From NCBI GenBank assembly GCA_029194535.1, contig JARFXR010000001.1:1496721-1560720 (forward strand): a stretch of 64,000 nt of DNA, written 5' to 3'. The notes below the pieces were generated by a model. It was not told where the DNA came from. It worked only from the letters and a program-made list of their open reading frames with translations, and made no database searches. The position numbers and the translations under genes were made by a program. This DNA comes from Nitrospira sp. (GTDB lineage Bacteria > Nitrospirota > Nitrospiria > Nitrospirales > Nitrospiraceae). The number at the start of each line of letters is the position of its first letter. Within the stretch, counting starts at the first letter, position 1. This document shows, piece after piece, positions 18,011 to 26,055 of the stretch.

Positions 18011-18160
18011 AGTGATCCGGCTCACCAGGACGCGGATGGCGTCGTGACTGTCGAGCCTGCGGCCGGGAAGCTGGTGCAGGATGCCATCGGCCGCACGTTG
18101 CAGAATGGGCCGCCGACCCGTGCGTATTCGCTCATGGGTGACGAAACATCGTTTGTATCT

Positions 18161-18640
18161 TCAGAGCAATTTCGGGTCAAGCGGGATAGTTACGCTGATG
18201 GCGCCTGCCAACTCTCCTTCTCGAGCACCCTCCCTTGGATAGCTGGAAATGTTCCATTCTCCTTTCGGTTCGCCATGGCATGCCAGGCATTCTCGTTGAT
18301 AGTAAATCGGTATCATGACATGGAAGGTTTTGCCCGACTCGGTCAATTCGCTGACGTAGGCCTCGCCGTTCGGTCTGCCGGATAACCAGCGCAACACCGA
18401 CGATTCGTACTCATCCGCTTCATTTTTCGGATTGCGCGGTTGACTGGCTGTTTGCTTGAGCTGCACATGAGACCGTTTCGAACAGCGAGCCGCCGCCTGA
18501 CTGTCGGTAGGTCGCGGGAATGAAATTCTTATAGCCGACGCCGCGCTGATTGATCACAACCTACGCATCGCGGACGACTTCCTTGCTGGCTTCAATCAAG
18601 GCCGGAAGCAGCTCACGAGCCAGAGGCGGCACACCGAATG
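18161..18640 (-). pseudogene. DUF3365 (c-type haem sensor domain) pseudogene
   Basis: On the minus strand, joined frames give the pattern of DUF3365/Tll0287-like haem domains: PLARELLPALIEASKEVVRDA, stop, VVINQRGVGYKNFIPATY, a frame change, LKQTASQPRNPKNEADEYE, HVMIPIYYQRECLACHGEPKG and GAISVTIPL. The CLACHG haem-binding site survives. The coding path is broken by an in-frame TAG (explainable as CAG to TAG) near 18560 and by a frameshift near 18470, and no complete signal peptide or start is seen. Intact relatives are periplasmic redox or gas sensors, alone or fused to kinases. It lies downstream of the nirK transcription unit. Confidence 0.7.
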
Positions 18641-18743
18641 TTGAAAGAAAGCAGGCAGGAGGGAAAGCGCAAGAAGAACCAATGCCGGATGGATGATGCC
18701 GCGTAACCCGGACTGCAGTCCGAGTCTCGGCAGGGCAGTTCTG

Positions 18744-19139
18744 TCACGGTGAACGGTCCAGCCTGTCGGTGGTCACGTGGAGCCTGGTGGTTTCCGCCTG
18801 GCTCGCCGCCGAAATGCATGATTGCATCGGCTCCACACGGCAGGCCGATGATCCTATGGTCCGGGTGACAAGTGTGGACAAATCGTGAGCGCTGAGCGCG
18901 CCCGTGTCGATATCGACCAATGCGTGATCGGGAACCGATGAGAGATCGACGCTCCGGACTCCCGGCACGGCCGACAGAGCGGAATGGATGCTCGCCCGTT
19001 GCCCCTGACACGCGGGACCGTCGAGTAGGAGGGCGATGCGTTCCAACGATGAGTGCGCAAAAGCGGGATGAGACGGATAGCTCGTAGTTCCGCCGATGCC
19101 AATGAGGAGAACGATGATGAGTGCAGACCTGAGACGCAT
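18744..19139 (-). CDS. secreted HMA-like (metal-binding fold) protein
   Basis: The 131 residues start with a signal peptide (MRLRSALIIVLLIGIGGTTS, cleavage near AFA). A ferredoxin-like heavy-metal-associated fold follows: IALLLDGPACQGQRASIHSA, then LSAVPGVRSVDLSSVPDHALVDID. The usual CxxC metal loop is reduced to a single Cys (ACQGQ), with two more Cys near the end (SSACRVEP, QSCIS). The gene lies 90 bases downstream of nirK on the same strand, so it may be co-transcribed. A copper-delivery or copper-sensing role for periplasmic NirK is plausible but inferred. No obvious ribosome site precedes the ATG; an in-frame stop just upstream fixes the start. Confidence 0.65.
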   Translation of the reverse strand: MRLRSALIIVLLIGIGGTTSYPSHPAFAHSSLERIALLLDGPACQGQRASIHSALSAVPGVRSVDLSSVPDHALVDIDTGALSAHDLSTLVTRTIGSSACRVEPMQSCISAASQAETTRLHVTTDRLDRSP

Positions 19140-19229
19140 GAGAGTTTACGGCCGGAGAGCCATGCCCGATACCATGCCCGATACAAGGGCCGACCGGCTC
19201 AGAAGGAGCCGGCCGGCCCGGTCGCCCTG

Positions 19230-20216
19230 CTATTGCACGGGAACAGGGGTAATTTCGGTTTGAGGTGTCGTGATCTTCCACGGCACCATCGGCATAAGCG
19301 GCTGCGGTTTGGCATCGGGGGATGCTACCAACACCGCAATGGCCCCGCGAAGCGCGCCGGTCAGGGAATGGGTGACCAATGGGTACGCGCCTTCAGATTC
19401 AACGACCACATCGAAGGTCGCAGCGCTACCCGGTCCCACCACATAAGTTTGAACGCCGGTGAGCTTGTTGGCCGGGTTGCCGCTCTCATAGACATTGTCC
19501 CAGATCTCGCCGATCGGGTGGAACGAGGAAAACTCGTTCGGTCCCGCATTGACGAAGTAGACGCGTACTCGCTCGCCGGGCTTCGCCTCCAGTTTTCCTC
19601 CGCCCGTGACGAAGGGATGGTACTTGAAGATGCCCCCGTTGAACATCAACCCGTCGTATTTCCGGTCGAACATCGCCTGCACGTCACCGGGGTTCTTAAA
19701 ATGCTCCGATTGCATCAACACATATTCGCGATCGGCCTTGGGCCAGGCTTTGGCATTTTGAGGGTCCACGATGATCGCGCCGAACATGCCGCGGGCGATG
19801 TGCTGGATCATCGGCGGGGCGCCGCAGTGATAGAAGAACACGCCGGGCTTTTTGGCGACGAAGGTAAAGCTGATGGTTTCGCCGGCATTGACGGCTCGAT
19901 AGTTCTTCAGAAAGTCGATCTCGGCTGCGTGAAAATCCATCGCGTGCGGGTTCTTGTTCTCGGCGGGGTTGGTCAGGGTGAACTTGATCGTATCGCCCTC
20001 GGTCACACGGACGACCGGCCCCGGCATCGTTCCGTTGAACGTCCAGGCGGCGTACTTCTCGCCGCTGCCCTCGATGACGACATCGGTTTCGACCGCCGTC
20101 ATGGCCACCTCGTGTGTTTTCGCGCGGGCCTGGGTTGCATCGAACGATAGAGAAATCAGAAAACAGGTTCCCAACCCGACAAGGGTCAGAAACGAGCGGG
20201 AACGACGGATCTTCAT
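19230..20216 (-). CDS. nirK: copper-containing nitrite reductase NirK
   Basis: The 328 residues begin with a signal peptide (MKIRRSRSFLTLVGLGTCFL through ATQARA) and continue with two cupredoxin domains. Type-1 copper ligands are H in NPHAMDFHAAE, C in FFYHCGAPP, then H and M in MIQHIARGM. Type-2 ligands are the second H of HAMDFH, the H before the Cys and the late H in PLVTHSLTG. The catalytic Asp (MDFH) and His (SSFHPIGEIWD) are present, so the enzyme looks active, reducing nitrite to NO in the periplasm. In nitrite oxidisers its physiological role is debated. The start has AAGGAGG seven bases upstream. A Crp/Fnr-type operator lies 87 bases before the ATG. Confidence 0.95.
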   Translation of the reverse strand: MKIRRSRSFLTLVGLGTCFLISLSFDATQARAKTHEVAMTAVETDVVIEGSGEKYAAWTFNGTMPGPVVRVTEGDTIKFTLTNPAENKNPHAMDFHAAEIDFLKNYRAVNAGETISFTFVAKKPGVFFYHCGAPPMIQHIARGMFGAIIVDPQNAKAWPKADREYVLMQSEHFKNPGDVQAMFDRKYDGLMFNGGIFKYHPFVTGGGKLEAKPGERVRVYFVNAGPNEFSSFHPIGEIWDNVYESGNPANKLTGVQTYVVGPGSAATFDVVVESEGAYPLVTHSLTGALRGAIAVLVASPDAKPQPLMPMVPWKITTPQTEITPVPVQ

Positions 20217-20278
20217 CTGTACTGCCTCCTTCTTAGAAATGACATCCAGTGTGGGGTGATGAGTCGAAATGTGCGGCT

Positions 20279-20284
20279 AGGATA
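20279..20284 (-). promoter_or_regulatory. probable -10 element of nirK
   Basis: On the minus strand the hexamer reads TATCCT (four of six consensus bases). The implied start is near 20272. This places the centre of the palindromic operator (20314.5) about 42 bases upstream, the spacing of class II Crp/Fnr-activated promoters. No -35 hexamer is needed in that arrangement. Confidence 0.5.
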
Positions 20285-20302
20285 CCGAAGGAGAGCGGAA
20301 TA

Positions 20303-20326
20303 AAAACATGACATGCGTCATGTTTT
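20303..20326. promoter_or_regulatory. Crp/Fnr-family operator upstream of nirK
   Basis: A perfect 24-bp inverted repeat: AAAACATGAC, spacer ATGC, GTCATGTTTT. It contains the TGA-N6-TCA core recognised by Crp/Fnr proteins that carry Glu and Arg in the recognition helix. It lies between nirK and the Crp/Fnr gene, whose product has that Glu-x-x-x-Arg pattern (ETAIR). Confidence 0.75.
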
Positions 20327-20354
20327 AGGAAAAAACCCGTCCGATGCGTGGAAA

Positions 20355-21083
20355 TCAGGCCGATGCAAACGCTTTGAGGCGGGCCGGATCGCGGATGACC
20401 AGCCGGTTGGCGGTGCCGGTCACCAGGCGGGCTTTCTTGAAGCGGCTCATGATGCGGATGGCCGTCTCGGTCGTGGTACCGATCATATCAGCCATGTCCT
20501 GGCGGGTAAGCCGCACGGCGAGTCTGATGCCCTGCGGGTCCCGGACGCCGCTGCGTTCGGCCAGGTCGAGCAGCAGGGCCGCCAGGCGTTGATCGGTCCG
20601 ATCCAATGCGAGCAGCTTGGCTTTCTCCTGCGCCTCGTTGAGCCGCGCCCCCAGATACTTGATGACTTCGAGCGCGGCGGCCGGACTGCGCCGGAGCAGA
20701 TCGAAATACGCGCTCTTCCTCATGCGGAGGACGCTCACGTTGCCCATCGGTCGTGCGGTGCCGGGATGGCACGCTCCGTCAAAGGCGGCGGCGTCGCAGC
20801 AGAACAGGTCTCCGGGCATCAGCATTTTCAACGTGCAGTCCTTGCCGCCGGGCGACGACTTGACGCACTTGACGACGCCTTCCTTGACGATGTGGAAATA
20901 TTCGGTCGGATCGCCTTCGCGGAAGATGTATTCGTCCCTGCCGTAGCGGGCTTCGGACAGTTCGCCGAGCATGCGCAGGCGGTCGGTGTCGGACAGGATA
21001 TTGAGCAGGGGGATGCGTGCGAGCCCCGGCGAGAGCGCAGAACCCTCTCCGCTACTTGATGATTTGTTTTGCCGCTTCGACAA
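20355..21083 (-). CDS. Crp/Fnr family transcriptional regulator
   Basis: The 242 residues have a cyclic-nucleotide-like beta-roll (DEYIFREGDPTEYFHIVKEG), a dimerisation helix and a C-terminal winged helix (LTRQDMADMIGTTTETAIRI) with recognition residues E and R of ETAIR. The sensor region has several cysteines (VKCVKS, KDCTL, FCCDAAAFDGACHPG) but no N-terminal Fnr cluster, so the signal is uncertain; a redox or haem signal is possible. Translation starts at TTG (21083), supported by AGGAG nine bases upstream. It overlaps the transketolase 3' end by 32 bases and reads toward nirK, whose operator fits its recognition helix. Confidence 0.9.
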   Translation of the reverse strand: MSKRQNKSSSSGEGSALSPGLARIPLLNILSDTDRLRMLGELSEARYGRDEYIFREGDPTEYFHIVKEGVVKCVKSSPGGKDCTLKMLMPGDLFCCDAAAFDGACHPGTARPMGNVSVLRMRKSAYFDLLRRSPAAALEVIKYLGARLNEAQEKAKLLALDRTDQRLAALLLDLAERSGVRDPQGIRLAVRLTRQDMADMIGTTTETAIRIMSRFKKARLVTGTANRLVIRDPARLKAFASA

Positions 21084-22917
21084 TAGAGCGCGCTCCTATG
21101 CCAAAGTGGTCGATCAGCTCTTCGGGTTTTCCGCTATGGGGGATGGCCCGAACCGCGAGCTTGTGCACCCGGATCCCTTCGGAGCCGACGGCGTCGAGCA
21201 CCGCGTCGCCGAGTCCTCCGTGCGCGTAATGGTCTTCGACGGTCAGGATGCGTCCCTGCGCGGAGCGGGCGCAGTCCAACAGCGTGGTGCGGTCGATGGG
21301 AACGATGCTGTACAGATCCACCACGCGGACAGAGACGCCCGCCGCTTTCAATTGATCGTAGGCTTTGAGCGCTTCGAACAGCGTGACACCCGCCGCCACG
21401 ATGGTCAGCGCGTCAGCTTGACTGTGACGCAGGACTTTGGATCCACCGATGGGAAAGCGCTCGTCCGGACCGTAGAGCACGGGCGATTTCGGCCGGCCCG
21501 CTCTGAGATAGACCATGCCTTTGTGGGCGGCCGCCGCCTCCACCAACCGATAGGTACTGGTGGCGTCCGACGGATAGAGGACGGTGACACCGGGCTGCGC
21601 GGCCAACATGGCGATGTCCTCCAGCCCCATCTGCGAAGGTCCGTCTTCGCCGATGCTGACTCCCACATGCGTGCCGACGAGTTTGATGTTCGAGCCGCTG
21701 ATGGCCGCCATGCGGATGAAGTCATAGGCCCTGGTGAAAAAGGCGGCGAAGGTGGCGACGAAGGGAATCTTTCCGCAGGCGGCAAGTCCCGCCGCAGCGC
21801 CGAGCATGTTCTGCTCCGCGATAAAACTCTCGAAAAACCGGTCGGGAAATTTCTTGCCGAATTTTTCCGTATAGGTCGAATTCTTGACGTCCGCGTCCAA
21901 CGCCACGACCTGTTGGTTGGCGGCACCGATCGCCTCGAGCGCGACGCCGAAGGCTTCCCGTGTCGCCGCCGAATCACCGATCTTATACGGAGGAGCCGGC
22001 ACGGTTCCCGCGACTGCAGGGGCGGCCGAAGCGGGGATCGGCTTGGTGATGGCGATCTCGGCGCCGTTGGGCTTGAGTTGCTTCGTCAATTCCTCGATCG
22101 CCTTCTGCATGTCCTGGCCCTTCGGGATGGGCTTGCCGTGCCAGTTGGCGTGGTCCTCGATGAAGGAGATGCCCCGGCCCTTGAAGGTCTTGGCCAGAAT
22201 CACCGTGGGCCTTCCTTTCGTCTCGGCTGCTTTCGAGAAGGCCTCCACGATGGCCTTGAGGTCATGCCCGTCGATCACCACCGCATGCCAGCCGAAACCG
22301 GACCAACGCGCGCGGTAGGCGTCCATGTCGTGCTGCAGCATCGTCGGATCGCTCTGCCCGAGACGGTTCACGTCCACGACGGCACAGAGGTTGTCCAAGC
22401 CGTACTGGCGCGCGATTTCCGCGGCTTCCCAGACGGAGCCTTCGACGGATTCTCCGTCCCCCATCAACACGTATGTGCGGCGGGTCAGTTTGTCGACGAA
22501 CTTCGCATCGAGCGCGATACCCACGCCCACGGGAAGCCCTTGACCCAGCGAGCCGGTCGCCATGTCCACGAACGGCAGCCGTGGAGTCGGATGGCCTTCG
22601 AGATCGGACGTCAGGGTTCTCAGTTTGAGCAATTCAGCGGCGGGAAACAGACCCGCTTCGGCCCAGGCGGCGTACAGCAGCGGAGCGGCGTGTCCCTTGG
22701 ACAGGACGAATCGGTCGCTGTTGGAAGCTTTGGGGTTCTTCGGATCATAGCGCATGACGTGAAAAAACAGGGCCGACACGATGTCCGCGGCGGAACAGCA
22801 ACTCGACGGATGTCCGCTGCCGGCCTCGCTGGTCGCCCGAACGCTGTCGATCCGGAGCTTCGTGGCTTTGTTATGGAGCGTGGTGAGGAGGTCGGGCGTG
22901 AGGCTCAGGCTGGCCAT
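21052..22917 (-). CDS. tkt: transketolase
   Basis: The 621 residues contain the thiamine diphosphate site (GDGESVEGSVWEAA), the early substrate loop ATSEAGSGHPSSCCSA, the pyrimidine domain with FFESFIAEQNMLGAAAGLA and the C-terminal domain. The enzyme moves two-carbon units between sugar phosphates in the pentose phosphate or reductive cycles. It is slightly shorter than E. coli transketolase and closer to the animal/archaeal-like type. AGGAG lies six bases 5' of the ATG. The Crp/Fnr gene overlaps its end, so the two are probably co-transcribed. Confidence 0.92.
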   Translation of the reverse strand: MASLSLTPDLLTTLHNKATKLRIDSVRATSEAGSGHPSSCCSAADIVSALFFHVMRYDPKNPKASNSDRFVLSKGHAAPLLYAAWAEAGLFPAAELLKLRTLTSDLEGHPTPRLPFVDMATGSLGQGLPVGVGIALDAKFVDKLTRRTYVLMGDGESVEGSVWEAAEIARQYGLDNLCAVVDVNRLGQSDPTMLQHDMDAYRARWSGFGWHAVVIDGHDLKAIVEAFSKAAETKGRPTVILAKTFKGRGISFIEDHANWHGKPIPKGQDMQKAIEELTKQLKPNGAEIAITKPIPASAAPAVAGTVPAPPYKIGDSAATREAFGVALEAIGAANQQVVALDADVKNSTYTEKFGKKFPDRFFESFIAEQNMLGAAAGLAACGKIPFVATFAAFFTRAYDFIRMAAISGSNIKLVGTHVGVSIGEDGPSQMGLEDIAMLAAQPGVTVLYPSDATSTYRLVEAAAAHKGMVYLRAGRPKSPVLYGPDERFPIGGSKVLRHSQADALTIVAAGVTLFEALKAYDQLKAAGVSVRVVDLYSIVPIDRTTLLDCARSAQGRILTVEDHYAHGGLGDAVLDAVGSEGIRVHKLAVRAIPHSGKPEELIDHFGIGARSIVEAAKQIIK

Positions 22918-23071
22918 TGCATCTCCTTTCGGGAAATCCGTTCGGAATTCCGCCGGACGCGTCTCGTGTCCATTCGCTCGCGCGCGGCGGCAAGAAGAGA
23001 AATCTCAGGCTAGCAAACCGGAGGCGGACGAGTCAATGAAGCCGAGGCCGAGTGTCTACTGCTCTCGATGA

Positions 23072-23473
23072 TCATGCCGGTAACGCGGGAGTCACGGTCG
23101 ACACTTCCTCGGAGCAGGACCCTTCAATTCCGTTGTACGAGCTGACGGAAAAATAATACCGTGTCTCGGGATGCAGATTGCCCACGGTTCCTTGTGGCTG
23201 CGACACGAAGAGCGACGTTTCATACCCACAAGACCCGCGCTGATTCGAGGACGAGCGTCCATAGTGAATGACGTATCCAGTGACGCTGGGATCCGGGACC
23301 GGATCCCAGGCCAGGGTGACGCTCAATGGAGAGACAGGTTCCACTGTGTCCGGGCCGGCAGCCGTATTTCCGTTGCCTTGCCCGCAGGCGCTCAGCGCAA
23401 AGGACATCAGCGACAGCAGCAGGGCATGAACGGGGCGAACGGAGAATCCGGATGTCGGGAGGAGCATGGTCAT
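23072..23473 (-). CDS. lipoprotein with a single fibronectin type III domain
   Basis: About 133 residues from MTMLLPTSGFSVRPVHALLL. The signal ends in the lipobox LSAC. The mature part is one Fn3 domain: PLSVTLAWDPVPDPSVTGYVI, then GTVGNLHPETRYYFSVSSYN, with conserved Trp, Leu and Tyr. It is probably anchored in the outer membrane as a binding module; no enzymatic part is present. AGAGG precedes the ATG at 23473. A longer upstream frame lacks signal features. Two Cys (GSCGYE, EGSCSEE) could form a disulphide. Confidence 0.75.
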   Translation of the reverse strand: MTMLLPTSGFSVRPVHALLLSLMSFALSACGQGNGNTAAGPDTVEPVSPLSVTLAWDPVPDPSVTGYVIHYGRSSSNQRGSCGYETSLFVSQPQGTVGNLHPETRYYFSVSSYNGIEGSCSEEVSTVTPALPA

Positions 23474-23587
23474 CGCAACCTCTCGTCGAGGCGGGGATGA
23501 AGCGCCCGTTTGAGCGAGACGAATCGCTCGTTCGGGAAAGGGTAGGCTAGCAAAGGATCCGGAGCGAGTCAATGAATCGGAAGGCAT

Positions 23588-23760
23588 GGAAGCGGGTCAG
23601 TTTCCGTTTGCGTCATGCCCGCCCCCGATCGGTGTCGAGGGCAGGTTCCAGCGGGCATCCACTCCTCGTTCACGACTGAACGCTGAGAAGAAGGCCTTCA
23701 CTGGATTCCCGCTTCCGCGGGAATGACAAACATCAGTGCGTTCGACGGCAACCAGACCCG
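23588..23760. repeat. dispersed two-hairpin repeat family 2, copy A, in a gene-free stretch
   Basis: The 335 bp between 23588 and 23923 hold no gene. The repeat has a left hairpin around GTCATGCCCGC ... GCGGGC and a right hairpin ATTCCCGCTTCCGCGGGAAT, joined by a conserved linker (CCACTCCTCG ... GAGAAG ... GGCCTT). An extra block (GATCGGTGTCGAGGGCAGG) is inserted in the left hairpin. Related copies: 46376-46560 and 54784-54852. Confidence 0.75.
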
Positions 23761-23923
23761 CTACCGAACACAGCGTGTCGCCGGCGGCCGGCGGGGCGAC
23801 CACCGTGGACTGGGCCTTGCGGTTTGACTCGCCGAACGATGCTCCGGTATAGAACATTTAATGGCGTCGTCCTCTTTTCGGACGACCGTCGCGATTCCAT
23901 CAACCACATCAACGGGAGGTAAG

Positions 23924-24271
23924 ATGATGATGCGAGGGACGATGTGTGCGATCGTGTTGGGAGGGGTGTTGGCCGTGAGCGGCGTTGCGTCGGCGGTGTT
24001 CGCGGGCGATGAGGACGGATCGAAAGTGACGATCACGGCGCCTGCGGACGGCGCGACTGTCGACGGAGCCTCCCTCGATCTCAAGTACGAGTTGGCGAAA
24101 GGTGTGAAGGCTCATCATGCCCATGTCTACCTCGATGGGCAGTATCAGAAGGGATTCAAGGGGACCTTCACCAATCTTCCGCCCGGCAAGCACGAGATCA
24201 AGGTTGTGGCCGCGACGGACGACCATAAGATGCTGGCGGCCGAATCCGTCGTCACGATCGAGGTGAAGTAG
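23924..24271 (+). CDS. secreted Ig-like hypothetical protein
   Basis: The 115 residues begin MMMRGTMCAIVLGGVLAVSG with a signal peptide cleaved near VFAGD. The mature ~90 residues, with VTITAPADGATVDGASLDLK, then HHAHVYLDGQ and NLPPGKHEIKVVAATDDH, match a small Ig-like beta sandwich often seen in periplasmic proteins. GGAGG lies just before the ATG pair. The His-rich HHAHVY segment could bind metal but this is speculative. It stands alone; the upstream region is a repeat. Confidence 0.7.
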   Translation: MMMRGTMCAIVLGGVLAVSGVASAVFAGDEDGSKVTITAPADGATVDGASLDLKYELAKGVKAHHAHVYLDGQYQKGFKGTFTNLPPGKHEIKVVAATDDHKMLAAESVVTIEVK

Positions 24272-24419
24272 CAAGGGAGGGAGGCTCCCGGTCCCGGAAG
24301 AACCGGAACAACAGATAGTCGTTGATCAGGATTACGATCGTCAGAATGCCGTAGGTGGTCAGGGAGGAAGCCGGATCCAACTCCCTGAGCACCCGCGACA
24401 AGCCGAATCCCACCGCCAC
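24252..24419 (-). CDS. possible small membrane protein, about 55 aa
   Basis: The minus frame from a GTG at 24419 encodes FGLSRVLRELDPASSLTTYG followed by a strongly hydrophobic ILTIVILINDYLLF and a basic end. This is one membrane segment with positive residues after it. It begins 20 bases after the Rrf2 stop on the same strand and ends inside the 3' end of the convergent gene. GGAG is near the GTG. It may be a real small gene or a leftover of a larger one. Confidence 0.35.
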   Translation of the reverse strand: MAVGFGLSRVLRELDPASSLTTYGILTIVILINDYLLFRFFRDREPPSLATSPRS

Positions 24420-24438
24420 TCCGTCAAAAGCCCTATGG

Positions 24439-24873
24439 TCATCCGTTGCGTTGTCCGGACGAGAAGTCCTCGAGCGTGTAGTTGTCCAGGATGTCGGCGA
24501 TCGCGTCGCGCACCGTGCCCATCACATGCTGAACCGGGCATTGCGCTTTTTCGGCGTAGGGACATTCGGAGCACTTCTGGTAGGCGGTCTTGCTGACGCA
24601 GCCGATGGGAGCCAGCGGACCATCGAGAATTCGAATGACCTGCCCCAGCGTGATTTGGCTCGGCGGCTTGATCAGCGCGTAGCCGCCGCGGATCCCGCGA
24701 CGGCTGGACAGCAGGCCCGCGCGCTTCAGCGCCAGCAAAATCTGTTCGAGGAATTCCACGGGAATACCTTGGCGATCGGCGATTTCGTGGCGCTGCAATG
24801 GTTTGCTTCCGTTCGCCAACGTCAATTCGAGGAGGGCGCGTAGACCGTACTCGCTTTTCTTGGACAATTTCAT
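24439..24873 (-). CDS. Rrf2 family transcriptional regulator
   Basis: The 144 residues have an N-terminal winged helix (MKLSKKSEYGLRALLELTLA, then EFLEQILLALKRAGLLSSRR with GIRGGYAL) typical of Rrf2. The C-terminal cysteines of CVSKTAYQKCSECPYAEKAQC include the three that bind an iron-sulphur cluster in IscR/NsrR relatives, plus one more. It may sense NO, iron-sulphur status or redox. The target genes are not evident; no isc or suf genes are in the window. It is divergent from glyQ across a 260-bp gap. Confidence 0.88.
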   Translation of the reverse strand: MKLSKKSEYGLRALLELTLANGSKPLQRHEIADRQGIPVEFLEQILLALKRAGLLSSRRGIRGGYALIKPPSQITLGQVIRILDGPLAPIGCVSKTAYQKCSECPYAEKAQCPVQHVMGTVRDAIADILDNYTLEDFSSGQRNG

Positions 24874-25133
24874 CGTCGCTAGAAAGAAAGTGAGTTAATC
24901 AAGAATGGCAGAATAGGCCCAGGCCTTCGATCGAGTCAAGACGGAGACAGGCTTCCTCAGATCGTCTGGCTGCGGTATGCTTCGCAGAATTCCCTGAGGA
25001 CAGCGCACACTGGAGGAATCGCGCAACTCATTGATGATAGAGGAGGTTTATTGACAGAACCGCTCGATTCTTGATAGCTTCCACACACGCGGCGTCGAGA
25101 AAATCCGTTATCCGCATCGGGGCGTGACTCTTC
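24874..25133. promoter_or_regulatory. divergent promoter region between the Rrf2 regulator and glyQ
   Basis: This 260-bp gene-free interval must hold both promoters. For glyQ, TTGACA lies at about 25051 with a weak TATA-like GATAGC about 16-17 bases downstream. No T-box-like glycine-codon leader or aptamer could be recognised. No clear Rrf2 operator is identified. Confidence 0.35.
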
Positions 25134-26045
25134 GTGACCTTCCAGGACCTCATCCTCACATTACACCGGTTTTGGGCCGATCAAGGCTGCGTGATTCATC
25201 AGCCGTATGATCTGGAGATGGGCGCCGGAACATTCCATCCGGCCACGTGTCTGCGTGCCCTCGGGCCGGAACCCTGGCAGGCGGCCTACGCGCAGCCATG
25301 CCGGCGACCCACCGACGGCCGATACGGAGAGAATCCCAATCGCCTCCAGCATTACTACCAGTATCAAGTGGTGCTCAAGCCGTCGCCGGACAATATCCAG
25401 GACCTCTATCTGGAGAGTCTGGCTCGCCTCGGGATCAATCCGAAACAGCACGACATCCGCTTCATCCAGGACGACTGGGAATCGCCGACGCTGGGAGCCT
25501 GGGGGCTCGGCTGGGAAGTCCGGCTGGACGGCATGGAGATCACGCAGTTCACCTACTTTCAGGAAATCGGCGGCATCGAACTCAGTCCGATCACGGGTGA
25601 GATCACGTACGGCACCGAACGCATCGCCATGTATTTGCAGCAAGTGAACAATGTCTACGATCTCGCGTGGACCGATCATATTCGATACGGCGACATTCAT
25701 CATGAATCCGAGGTGCAGTTCTCGCGCTATAACTTCGAAGAAGGCGATGTGACGATGTTGACGGACTCGTTCCGCGCGTACGAAGCGGAGTGCAAGCGGT
25801 TGCTCGGTCGCTCGGACCGGCGGCTCGCGCTTCCGGCCTACGATTTCTGCATCAAGTCCTCCCATGTGTTCAACTTGCTCGACGCGCGCGGGGCGATCAG
25901 CGTGGCGGAACGGACGGGCTACATCGGGCGGGTGCGCGCGTTGGCCAGGCAGTGCGCCGAGCGGTATATAGAGGAGCGGGCCGCTATGGGCCATCCGCTC
26001 ATCGAACGCCAGGCGAACACGGCCGGCTCTCGTGGCCGCAAGTAG
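25134..26045 (+). CDS. glyQ: glycyl-tRNA synthetase alpha subunit
   Basis: The 303 residues (GTG start) match the alpha chain of the bacterial alpha2-beta2 glycyl-tRNA synthetase: [48 protein letters not shown] and [16 protein letters not shown], the class II active-site core. It activates glycine and works only with the beta subunit encoded directly downstream. The gap to glyS is 10 bases. Confidence 0.96.
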   Translation: MTFQDLILTLHRFWADQGCVIHQPYDLEMGAGTFHPATCLRALGPEPWQAAYAQPCRRPTDGRYGENPNRLQHYYQYQVVLKPSPDNIQDLYLESLARLGINPKQHDIRFIQDDWESPTLGAWGLGWEVRLDGMEITQFTYFQEIGGIELSPITGEITYGTERIAMYLQQVNNVYDLAWTDHIRYGDIHHESEVQFSRYNFEEGDVTMLTDSFRAYEAECKRLLGRSDRRLALPAYDFCIKSSHVFNLLDARGAISVAERTGYIGRVRALARQCAERYIEERAAMGHPLIERQANTAGSRGRK

Positions 26046-26055
26046 GTCACGGCTG

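Noticed and set aside
18044-18385. 113-codon plus-strand frame opposite the haem-sensor pseudogene
   Set aside because: The minus strand carries recognisable DUF3365 motifs with CLACHG; the plus frame has no family features.
24874-25133. T-box leader for glyQS
   Set aside because: No T-box core sequence or terminator/antiterminator pair is visible.
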